A DNA stretch of 9,499 nucleotides from Candidatus Bathyarchaeota archaeon (lineage in GTDB: Archaea > Thermoproteota > Bathyarchaeia > TCS64). Shown piece after piece: positions 1 through 5,312 of this stretch. A program made the position numbers and the translations under genes. The stretch covers positions 1 to 9,499 of the forward strand of contig JAPKYO010000069.1 in the NCBI GenBank assembly GCA_026394265.1. The letters are read 5' to 3'. The notes under the pieces are model-generated. The model did not search any database. It was not told the DNA's origin and saw only the letters and a list, made by a program, of their open reading frames with translations. Numbering within the stretch: position 1 is the first letter of the stretch; every line of letters begins with the position of its first letter.

Positions 1-31
1 TAGCTATAAATTGAAGGAGATGTAAAGTATT

Positions 32-1444
32 ATGGTCAGCATGGTTTCTGGGGGCACCTATGGTCAGGGAGTTATTGAGGCTCATTATACGGGCGACCTC
101 CATATACACGGGCTAGAGGAGAAGGGGGGTTGCTGGGCGTCCTGGGACTCCCCGGCTATCTTGGGGGAACAAGGCGACCCACTTAGGCTGATTGAGAATC
201 TTGCCCGCTTCACGGTTAAGGCGAAGGAAGAATGGCGCGGCTTCCAGAGGCTCTCGGGTTTTGAGACACTTTTGAAGATGAAAGGTGGGGAATCGACCGA
301 TATCCAGAAGGGTCTGACAACTTTCAACACGCTTCTCGTCGAGGGGGATAACCCAGGCAGAGTCTTCCTCGGATTGGAGGAGCAGAACCGTGAAGAGGGG
401 GACCCGGTTCTCGGCGCGGTTTTCATGGGTCTGAGGTCCCCCGGGGCACAAGCCGGGTACTTGACGCCGTTGGTTGTCTTCACCGATGCCTACGATTGGG
501 GAACAGCAAACGATCTTCCACTCTACGATGAGGGTAATTCCCTCTGCTCCCCCATCTTCATGCATAGAAAAGTGGCGACGAATAGGAAAGCCGTCGATCC
601 CTGGCTTGACGGCGCCTCACCGAGCGTTAATACGGGTGTACTGGGCGCCGTGACGCTCAATCTACCCAGAGCCGCCTTTACCTCGGGTGACGAGGGCGAG
701 TTCTTTGATCGTGTGTGGGATTTGACGGGGCTAGCCGTCGAGGGGCTTGAGGCGAAGCGCTCCCACTTCGAAGGGGAGCTTAAAGCGGGGCGCATGCCCG
801 CGACTGGTTCGATAGTAGCTTCATTTGACGACTTCTTCGGCGCCGTCGGGGTTGTCGGGTTGAATGAGGCGCTTCTCAACATCGTGGAGAGGGGCATCGG
901 ATCGATGCAGGGAAAGGTCGTTGCCTATAAAATCCTCGAGGCGATACATGATAGGCTCGAGGAGAAGGATAAGGAGACGGGGCACCGATTCTGTCTTACG
1001 GCCGAGCCCTCGGATGGCGCAGCGTATCGATTGGCGGAGCTGGATCGGTTAAAGTATCCGGAGATTAAGACATCTGGTGTCGAGGCCCCATATTATACGG
1101 GGTCCACGTGCCTCCCCGGGGACTACACGGAAGACCTCTGGGACGCGCTAGAGCACCAGAAGAGGCTGCAGACGCTCTACGGCGGCGGGACAATCTTCAA
1201 CATCTGCCTCGAGAAGGGGATATCGGATGGGGGGAGCTGCAAGACGCTCGTGAAGAAGCTGGTGGAGAAGACCCCTCTTCCCTGTTTCGCGTTCAGCCCA
1301 ACCGTGAACGTCTCCCCCTCTAGGGGCGAGGCGAAGAGGTATGAGAGGATGGGATACTGGTATAAGCCGGTCTCCGATATGGTGGCTGGTGAGATTGAGG
1401 AGGTGAGGCTACGCAGACCCTTCGCCGTACTAAGCGGGTGGTGA
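32..1444 (+). CDS. nrdD: NrdD-family glycyl radical protein (anaerobic ribonucleotide reductase-like), compact form
   Basis: This 470-residue protein matches class III (anaerobic) ribonucleotide reductase, which reduces ribonucleotides with a stable glycyl radical. Visible family motifs, in order: GDLHIHGL (21-28) with Cys34 in the place of the family's N-terminal active-site cysteine; TGVLGAVTLNLPR (201-213) with the family Asn at 210; GVVGLNEAL (273-281); AEPSDGAAYR (324-333); YYTGSTCLP (354-362); GGTIFNI (385-391); and RMGYWYKPVSD (439-449), where Gly441 is the likely radical glycine. It is shorter than typical NrdD: there is no ATP-cone, only about 20 residues precede the HIH motif, and the usual pair of zinc-binding CxxC motifs before the glycyl loop is absent. 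The finger-loop cysteine is uncertain (Cys172 is the best candidate). The start is fixed by an in-frame TAA at 23-25 and a TATA-like box at 5-10. The stop overlaps the activase start. Family is confident; ribonucleotide reductase activity is not. Confidence 0.8.
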   Translation: MVSMVSGGTYGQGVIEAHYTGDLHIHGLEEKGGCWASWDSPAILGEQGDPLRLIENLARFTVKAKEEWRGFQRLSGFETLLKMKGGESTDIQKGLTTFNTLLVEGDNPGRVFLGLEEQNREEGDPVLGAVFMGLRSPGAQAGYLTPLVVFTDAYDWGTANDLPLYDEGNSLCSPIFMHRKVATNRKAVDPWLDGASPSVNTGVLGAVTLNLPRAAFTSGDEGEFFDRVWDLTGLAVEGLEAKRSHFEGELKAGRMPATGSIVASFDDFFGAVGVVGLNEALLNIVERGIGSMQGKVVAYKILEAIHDRLEEKDKETGHRFCLTAEPSDGAAYRLAELDRLKYPEIKTSGVEAPYYTGSTCLPGDYTEDLWDALEHQKRLQTLYGGGTIFNICLEKGISDGGSCKTLVKKLVEKTPLPCFAFSPTVNVSPSRGEAKRYERMGYWYKPVSDMVAGEIEEVRLRRPFAVLSGW

Positions 1445-2145
1445 GCCAGGGCCTCCCCATAGTGGGGATAGAGAGGCTCAGCATAAGCGACTACCCGGGA
1501 AAGATATGCGCCAACCTCATCATCCCCGGCTGCAACTTCAGGTGCCCCTACTGCTCCGAGTCTAAACTAATATTCGACTTCATACCGATGCCGAAGATCA
1601 CGGAGGACGAGGTGATAGCGTTCCTGCACCCTAGGCTCGGGTTCCTCGACGGCGTATGCCTTACGGGGGGTGAGCCCACGGTACACCGCGACCTGCCCGC
1701 CTTCCTCGAACGGCTCAAGTCGATCGGAAGCCTCGTGAAGCTGGACACAAATGGGTCACACTCGAGGAGATTGGGCCACGTTCTCGGTAGGAAGTTCGTC
1801 GACTACGTCGCGATGGATGTCAAGGTGCCTCTGAAGAGGTACACGGAGGCGATCGGCTACAGGATCACCCCCGGGGAGTTGCTTGAGAGCATCCAGCTCA
1901 TACGCAGGAGTGGCGCGGATTACGAGTTCAGGACGACGGTAGTCCCGGGCGTCGTGGATGGCAATGATCTTGAGGAGATAGCCAAGACGTTGGCTGGATC
2001 GAAGAGGTATGTTCTTCAGGGTTTCAAGCCCGGCGCGACCCTGTCCCCGGAGTGTAAGGATGTGGAGCCTTATAGTGTGGCGGAGATGAGGCAGTTTGTA
2101 GACCGCGTCTCGCCGTACATCGCCGACGTTATTTTGAGGATTTAG
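1438..2145 (+). CDS. nrdG: Radical SAM glycyl-radical activating enzyme, NrdG-like
   Basis: This 235-residue radical SAM protein probably uses a [4Fe-4S] cluster and S-adenosylmethionine to generate the glycyl radical on the product of the upstream gene. The cluster motif CNFRCPYC supplies Cys32, Cys36 and Cys39. Other core motifs are TGGEP (76-80, SAM binding), DTNGS (103-107), MDVK (126-129), RTTVVPG (165-171) and LQGFKPG (193-199). The opening IERLSISDYPGK is typical of archaeal and bacterial anaerobic NTP-reductase activating proteins, including the NrdG2 type. The residues after the cluster are SE rather than the common HN. The start is GTG at 1438 or GTG at 1441; either way the gene overlaps the end of the glycyl radical gene by 4-7 nt, so translational coupling is likely. 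Family confidence is high; the partner assignment rests on adjacency. Confidence 0.88.
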   Translation: MVSQGLPIVGIERLSISDYPGKICANLIIPGCNFRCPYCSESKLIFDFIPMPKITEDEVIAFLHPRLGFLDGVCLTGGEPTVHRDLPAFLERLKSIGSLVKLDTNGSHSRRLGHVLGRKFVDYVAMDVKVPLKRYTEAIGYRITPGELLESIQLIRRSGADYEFRTTVVPGVVDGNDLEEIAKTLAGSKRYVLQGFKPGATLSPECKDVEPYSVAEMRQFVDRVSPYIADVILRI

Positions 2146-2163
2146 GATCAACTCCCGAGAAAC

Positions 2164-2183
2164 CCAACGACTTTAGTCGTTGG
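2164..2183. repeat. Left-end palindrome of the tnpB element
   Basis: CCAACGACT and AGTCGTTGG pair perfectly (9 bp) around a central TT. In IS200/IS605 elements such subterminal hairpins are recognised as single-stranded DNA by TnpA. It lies about 20 nt after the stop codon of the radical SAM gene. Confidence 0.8.
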
Positions 2184-2258
2184 ATGAATCGGGATCCCCG
2201 GGAATGAAGCTACTCAAACCACATTCACCCGACTCCACCACCTCAACCTAAGACTCTC

Positions 2259-2265
2259 TTAAAAA
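2259..2265 (+). promoter_or_regulatory. TATA-like box for tnpB
   Basis: TTAAAAA is centred 24 nt before ATG 2286 and 27 nt before ATG 2289. This is the spacing expected if transcription starts at or next to the start codon (leaderless mRNA). There is no convincing Shine-Dalgarno sequence. Confidence 0.45.
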
Positions 2266-2285
2266 CATGGGCAAGCCAACGCCTC

Positions 2286-3485
2286 ATGATGCTCCTCTCC
2301 TACAAGTACCGCCTGAATCCCACAAAGGATCAGATTGTGGCGCTTGAGGAGCAGCTGCGACTATGCCGGTGGACATACAACGGGCTCCTCAACCACTCCT
2401 ATGAGGAGAGACGGGCGGGCAGAGGAACCCCCACACAGTTCAGCCTACAAAACCTCCTACCAGAATTGAAAACACGGGTGCCTGAACTGGAGCGGGTGTT
2501 CAGCCAAGTCCTTCAGAACATCGCCAAAAGGGTGAGAAGTGGCTTCGAAGGCTACTGGGCTAGGAGGAGAGCCGGGCTGAAGGCTACTCCTCCCCACTTC
2601 AGGAGAATAAGGGACTACAGTAGCCTAACGTATCCCCAGTATGGGTTCAAGCTGGTTGGCTCAACTCTTAGGCTAAGCAAGATTGGGGCCTTGAGGGTCA
2701 TCTTGCATCGGCCGGTTGGGGGGAGGGTTAAGACGCTGACGATAAGCCGCAGCCCGTCGGGGAAGTGGTACGCGGTCTTCAGCTGCGAGGTTGAGAGCAA
2801 GCCAATACCTAACAGGGAGAAGGCGGTGGGTGTTGACCTCGGGCTAAACAGCCTGGTAGCATTATCCGATGGGACTTTGATTGAGGCCCCGAGGAGCTAC
2901 AGGAAGTCGGAGGGTAGGTTGAGGAAGCTGCATCGCCGCGTCAGTAGACGATGTGTGAGCTCCAACAACTGGGGTAGGGCTAGGCTTCAGTTGGCGGTGG
3001 GGTATGAGAGGGTTGCTAATCAGAGGCGTGACTATGCGTACAAGGCGGCTAGGTGCATCGTGGATAGGTATGAGCGGATCTATGTTGAAGATCTAAAAAT
3101 TCAGAATATGCAGGCTAATAGGTGCCTGAGCAAGAGCATAGCTGACGCTGGTTGGGGATTGTTGAGGAACGCACTGACCTACATGGCTGGGCTGTCAGAG
3201 GGTGTGACAGCGTTTGTCGATCCCCGTGATACTAGTCAGATCTGCTCTGGTTGCGGCGTGAGGGTTGAGAAGGATCTGGCTGTGAGGGTTCACGTCTGTC
3301 CCCGCTGTGGGCTTGTTTTGGATAGGGATGTGAATGCGGCTAGAAATATTCTCAAGCGTGGTCTTGAGATAGGGCGGGGACCGCCCGAATATACGCCTGT
3401 TGGAGAGGTGACAGCTACGCGTCTCATCGGAGGTGCGCAAGTCGCCTCGGTGATTCAGGAAGCCCATGACTTAAGTCATGGGTAG
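2286..3485 (+). CDS. tnpB: TnpB RNA-guided nuclease (IS605 OrfB family)
   Basis: This 399-residue protein has the full TnpB layout. The N-terminal helix-turn-helix region begins LLSYKYRLNPTKDQ and continues LRLCRWTYNGLLN (25-37). The RuvC core is split into VGVDLGLNSLVALSDG (181-196, catalytic Asp184), YVEDLKI (266-272, catalytic Glu268) and the last acidic site in DRDVNAARNIL (346-356). Between the last two lies a zinc ribbon with CSGC (Cys320, Cys323) and CPRC (Cys338, Cys341). Length and all key residues are normal, so nuclease activity is plausible. TnpB proteins cut DNA guided by a right-end RNA and help retain the transposon. The start is ATG 2286 or the adjacent ATG 2289. Unusually, the last codons (HDLSHG, stop 3483-3485) lie inside the right-end palindrome, so the gene and transposon end overlap completely. 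Confidence 0.95.
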   Translation: MMLLSYKYRLNPTKDQIVALEEQLRLCRWTYNGLLNHSYEERRAGRGTPTQFSLQNLLPELKTRVPELERVFSQVLQNIAKRVRSGFEGYWARRRAGLKATPPHFRRIRDYSSLTYPQYGFKLVGSTLRLSKIGALRVILHRPVGGRVKTLTISRSPSGKWYAVFSCEVESKPIPNREKAVGVDLGLNSLVALSDGTLIEAPRSYRKSEGRLRKLHRRVSRRCVSSNNWGRARLQLAVGYERVANQRRDYAYKAARCIVDRYERIYVEDLKIQNMQANRCLSKSIADAGWGLLRNALTYMAGLSEGVTAFVDPRDTSQICSGCGVRVEKDLAVRVHVCPRCGLVLDRDVNAARNILKRGLEIGRGPPEYTPVGEVTATRLIGGAQVASVIQEAHDLSHG

Positions 3486-3510
3486 TTCACAAGGGTTGAC
3501 CGGGTGGCGT
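3350..3510 (+). ncRNA. Predicted omega RNA (right-end guide RNA) of TnpB
   Basis: In characterised TnpB systems the guide RNA is transcribed in the sense direction from the 3' part of tnpB through the right end, with the guide taken from the flanking DNA. By that rule the scaffold would span the last 100-150 nt of tnpB and the hairpin at 3463-3482, end at TTCAC (3486-3490), and the guide would begin at 3491 (AAGGGTTGACCGGG...). The hairpin and tail are seen directly; the RNA, its 5' end and the guide length are inferred. Confidence 0.4.
3463..3482. repeat. Right-end palindrome of the tnpB element
   Basis: CCCATGACTTAAGTCATGGG is a perfect 20-nt palindrome followed by TAGTTCAC. Its arms share the core GACTT/AGTC with the left-end palindrome but differ in the outer bases, as is usual for the two ends of these elements. 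It also encodes the last TnpB residues. Confidence 0.85.
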
Positions 3511-3585
3511 GGTTCTGCGACAAACCCCTAGGTGTTTACTTGGCTTCCTGAGTATTGCCGCCTCGGTCTTCTTACCCCCCACTCG

Positions 3586-3648
3586 GGTAAATATATACTT
3601 ATTTGAGAAGTATGAAGTAAAGTTGGTATAGTAAATACCCGTTTTACT
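3586..3648. terminator. AT-rich convergent intergenic hairpins, possible bidirectional terminator
   Basis: Between the ends of the plus-strand element and the minus-strand redox gene is an AT-rich patch with three short overlapping inverted repeats: ATACTT/AAGTAT (3595-3600 and 3608-3613), GGTAT/ATACC (3625-3629 and 3635-3639) and AGTAAA/TTTACT (3630-3635 and 3643-3648). The location between convergent genes fits termination, but archaeal terminators do not depend on hairpins, so the call is weak. Confidence 0.3.
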
Positions 3649-4096
3649 TGGTTTTCTTGATTATCGCGAGGGTCTCGGCGACGGTCCAGTCGACGTATTC
3701 GTCGCAGTGGGACTCGCCGCGCGCCTTGAGGTCTTCGCCGCGTTTCGTCCTCTCCTCGGGGGTGCAGCCGCGGCAACCGAGGAGATCACAACAGCCAACG
3801 TGCCTCCACTTGGTTTTGAACTCCTTGATGAGTTCTAGGGTTATCTTGCGTTCCTTGAGGCGTTCTTCGTCGAATGTCGGGGGTGTTTCGTCGCCATCGG
3901 TTCCGTATATGAGGCCGATTGCCATGGCGCCTCCGAGCAGGGCTCCGCAGATGTCCCCCCAGCCGGCGACTCCCCCGCCGAGGTTCGAGGCGATTCTCAT
4001 CGTCGCGTCGTCGAAGCCGGGTAGGGGGTGCTCTTCATGGATCTTGAGGAGTACGCTCTCGCAGCAGTTGAAGCGTAGACCGTTTTTAACTATCAT
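3644..4096 (-). CDS. C_GCAxxG_C_C family putative redox protein
   Basis: This 150-residue protein fits the C_GCAxxG_C_C family, small proteins thought to be redox-active through conserved cysteines; their biochemical role is not established. The pattern is visible as CCESVL (Cys11, Cys12), then a glycine-rich stretch GGGVAGWGDICGALLGG (40-56, Cys50 in the CGAxxG motif), then CCDLLGC (102-108) with Cys111 and Cys131 after it. There are eight cysteines in all and no signal peptide or clear membrane segment, so it is probably cytoplasmic. It lies 38 nt after the SpoIIM-family gene on the same strand and could be the last gene of that operon, although a TATA-like box of its own is also present. 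Start ATG at 4096; GAGGT lies just before it but too close for a normal Shine-Dalgarno site. Confidence 0.8.
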   Translation of the reverse strand: MIVKNGLRFNCCESVLLKIHEEHPLPGFDDATMRIASNLGGGVAGWGDICGALLGGAMAIGLIYGTDGDETPPTFDEERLKERKITLELIKEFKTKWRHVGCCDLLGCRGCTPEERTKRGEDLKARGESHCDEYVDWTVAETLAIIKKTK

Positions 4097-4115
4097 GGAC
4101 CTCTATCCGGCGTCT

Positions 4116-4127
4116 GTTTAGAAAAGG
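4116..4127 (-). promoter_or_regulatory. TATA-like box before the C_GCAxxG_C_C gene
   Basis: On the minus strand CCTTTTCTAAAC is centred about 26 nt before ATG 4096, inside the 38-nt gap after the SpoIIM-family gene. It may give this gene its own leaderless transcript in addition to readthrough. Confidence 0.35.
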
Positions 4128-4134
4128 TTAGCTG

Positions 4135-4755
4135 TCAGACGTATCCGAGTAGGGCCATTATGAGGGGGGTGATGGTAACCTCGATAACGGCGGCGATTAT
4201 CAGCATGGGCACGATACGCGTCAGGAACAGCCCGAGGGCGGGTCTCGCCTCCTTCATTATGCTGCCTTCTCCCCGGAGCGAGTTGAGGGCGGCGTAGCCG
4301 AGGCTAATACCTATCGACATCGCGAGGATGATGGCGGGGATCTCGATAATCCCGTGTGGCGTGAGGCCCGCGACTATGTAGCCGAGGCCGTAGACGGAGC
4401 CTAGGGTATAGGCGACGTAGCCTATGAAGAAGCCGTTGAATATGACGAAGAAGAGCGGGAGCACGCCTCCGAGGAGGCCTCCGAGCATGAATAGCAGGCT
4501 CTTGACGGCGTTGTTTGCGGCGATGAATCCGAAGAGTTCGAGGAGACTCATTTTGGTGAGGTCGGGGAATGATCCGAGCAGGTCGTTCATCGTTGATTCG
4601 GGTATTGTGTTGCCGAGGATGTAGCCCATTCCGAGGCTGAAGCCGAATAGGAAGCAGCAGAGTGCGAATATTGGGGCGAGTGTCTTGGCGTACTCGACGT
4701 ATTGGCCGAATAGGAGGCGTCTGAGTCCCTTGGTTGGGGGTTGTGTGGTCGTCAT
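4135..4755 (-). CDS. SpoIIM (stage II sporulation protein M, DUF95) family membrane protein
   Basis: This 206-residue integral membrane protein carries the family signature PHGIIEIPA (133-141) and the preceding conserved block NNAVKSLLFMLGGLLGG (81-97) continuing to FNGFFIGY (106-113). Hydrophobic segments lie near 27-48, 85-118, 137-157 and 173-203, suggesting four to six membrane spans after a short cytoplasmic N-terminus. In sporulating bacteria SpoIIM takes part in engulfment with peptidoglycan hydrolases; archaea have no such process and the role of archaeal homologues is unknown. The gene starts 4 nt after the histone stop, so the two are almost certainly co-transcribed. Family confidence is high; no function is assigned. 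Confidence 0.88.
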   Translation of the reverse strand: MTTTQPPTKGLRRLLFGQYVEYAKTLAPIFALCCFLFGFSLGMGYILGNTIPESTMNDLLGSFPDLTKMSLLELFGFIAANNAVKSLLFMLGGLLGGVLPLFFVIFNGFFIGYVAYTLGSVYGLGYIVAGLTPHGIIEIPAIILAMSIGISLGYAALNSLRGEGSIMKEARPALGLFLTRIVPMLIIAAVIEVTITPLIMALLGYV

Positions 4756-4759
4756 TTGG

Positions 4760-4990
4760 TTACTCTCGTTCCTTCTCCCTGAGGCGGGCGGCTCTGATAT
4801 CTCTTTCTAGGACGGTTTTACGGTTGTCTTTTCTCGCGTTTTCGACGGCGGCTTCGGCGAGTCTCTGGGCGGCTTCGCCGACGGCGCGCCTCATCTCCTC
4901 GGCGGCTTCCTCGCTGATCTTCACGTCTCCCTGTTTCTTTATGAGTCTCCGCATCGGGGCTAGGGTGAATTCTTCCGCCAGTTTCTGCAC
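4760..4990 (-). CDS. Archaeal histone (HMf family), divergent
   Basis: This 76-residue protein aligns without gaps to HMfB (offset +5): LAPMRRLIKKQG (10-21) forms the first helix and RKTV...RDI (57-65) the last loop and helix. Conserved DNA-binding positions are Arg15 (HMfB Arg10), Lys24 (Arg19), Arg57 (Arg52) and Thr59 (Thr54). It should dimerise and wrap DNA. It has a longer N-terminus (QKLAEEFT) and a charged C-terminal tail (RLREKERE). At HMfB dimer-dimer contact sites it has Asn51 (Leu46), Lys54 (His49) and Ala67 (Leu62); only Asp64 (Asp59) is kept. The start is a GTG; the next upstream in-frame stop is about 50 nt away, with no ATG or other GTG between, and this start gives a normal family length. 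It is first in an operon with the SpoIIM-family gene, 4 nt downstream. Confidence 0.85.
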   Translation of the reverse strand: MQKLAEEFTLAPMRRLIKKQGDVKISEEAAEEMRRAVGEAAQRLAEAAVENARKDNRKTVLERDIRAARLREKERE

Positions 4991-5035
4991 CCGGGGGTTA
5001 TTCGGGTCGGCGGCTACTTGTGTCTTTCCGGTGGT

Positions 5036-5043
5036 TATTTAGC
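5036..5043. promoter_or_regulatory. TATA-like box in the divergent histone/ferredoxin region
   Basis: TTATTTAG (CTAAATAA on the minus strand) is the only AT-rich element between the divergent histone (start 4990) and ferredoxin (start 5076). With a 26-nt TATA-to-start distance it would give transcripts beginning near 5012 (minus) and 5065 (plus), each with a short leader. It could serve either or both genes. Confidence 0.35.
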
Positions 5044-5075
5044 CGGGGGAGGGTATCTGGGGTTTAGGTTTGGAT

Positions 5076-5267
5076 ATGGCTGATGTCAAGGTTGATCTTG
5101 GGAAGTGTACCGGCGCGGGTGTCTGCGCCGAAGTCTGCCCGATGAACGTCTACGACATGGTGGAGATCAGTGGGGAGAAGAAGGCTCAGGCGACGCGTGC
5201 GTCGGACTGCATCATGTGTATGGCCTGCGTCAACGGCTGCCCGTCGGCCGCCATCACCGTCGAGTAG
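5076..5267 (+). CDS. Small ferredoxin, seven cysteines (probable 3Fe/4Fe type)
   Basis: This 63-residue protein is a two-cluster bacterial-type ferredoxin, a soluble low-potential electron carrier. The second cluster motif is complete: CIMCMACVNGCP (Cys45, Cys48, Cys51, Cys55). The first, CTGAGVCAEVCP, has Cys11, Cys17 and Cys21 but Ala14 where the second cysteine of CxxCxxC would be. By family precedent such a site often holds a [3Fe-4S] cluster. The start is ATG 5076 (MADVKVD); a TTG at 5070 would add two residues and is less likely. AGGT at 5065-5068 may be a weak ribosome binding site. It stands between the divergent histone gene and nep1 and its redox partner cannot be told from context; the glycyl radical activase 3 kb away is only one possibility. 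Confidence 0.88.
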   Translation: MADVKVDLGKCTGAGVCAEVCPMNVYDMVEISGEKKAQATRASDCIMCMACVNGCPSAAITVE

Positions 5268-5273
5268 AGTTCT

Positions 5274-5292
5274 CTGATACGGTTATTATCAG
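5274..5292. repeat. Hairpin between ferredoxin and nep1
   Basis: CTGATA (5274-5279) and TATCAG (5287-5292) form a 6-bp stem around the loop CGGTTAT. It begins 6 nt after the ferredoxin stop and contains the TATA-like box of nep1, so it could be a terminator, an operator or chance. Confidence 0.35.
5283..5289 (+). promoter_or_regulatory. TATA-like box for nep1
   Basis: TTATTAT is centred 27 nt before ATG 5313, the spacing of a leaderless archaeal transcript. No Shine-Dalgarno sequence precedes the start. Confidence 0.45.
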
Positions 5293-5312
5293 GGACCCCC
5301 CTTATTCTCGGG

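Larger units (their letters stand above)
2150..3490 (+). mobile_element. IS605/IS1341-type insertion element carrying tnpB only
   Basis: A tnpB gene is bracketed by palindromic ends of the IS200/IS605 superfamily. The left end holds CCAACGACTTTAGTCGTTGG at 2164-2183; the right end holds CCCATGACTTAAGTCATGGG at 3463-3482 followed by TAGTTCAC (3483-3490), a common right-end tail in these elements. No tnpA (Y1 transposase) reading frame is present, so any movement would need TnpA supplied in trans. The left boundary is approximate: the element appears to begin within a few bases of the radical SAM stop codon, near 2146-2155. The right boundary is placed after TTCAC by analogy with the family. 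Confidence 0.8.

Noticed and set aside
1..25. Short upstream frame ending TAA at 23-25 as the tail of another gene
   Set aside because: Only seven codons are visible and they overlap the TATA-like box of the NrdD-like gene, so it cannot be supported as coding.
2188..2202. GGGATCCC palindrome within the tnpB element left end
   Set aside because: It is a short 8-nt palindrome; nothing links it to element function beyond the larger hairpin already listed.
3648..4121. Plus-strand 157-codon frame opposite the C_GCAxxG_C_C gene
   Set aside because: It is Ser/Pro/Arg-rich antisense shadow; the minus strand carries a recognisable cysteine-motif family.
4991..5038. Longer histone N-terminus reading through to about 5038
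   Set aside because: The frame stays open and looks plausible (QVAADPNNPR), but has no ATG, GTG or TTG start; GTG 4990 already gives a complete histone fold.
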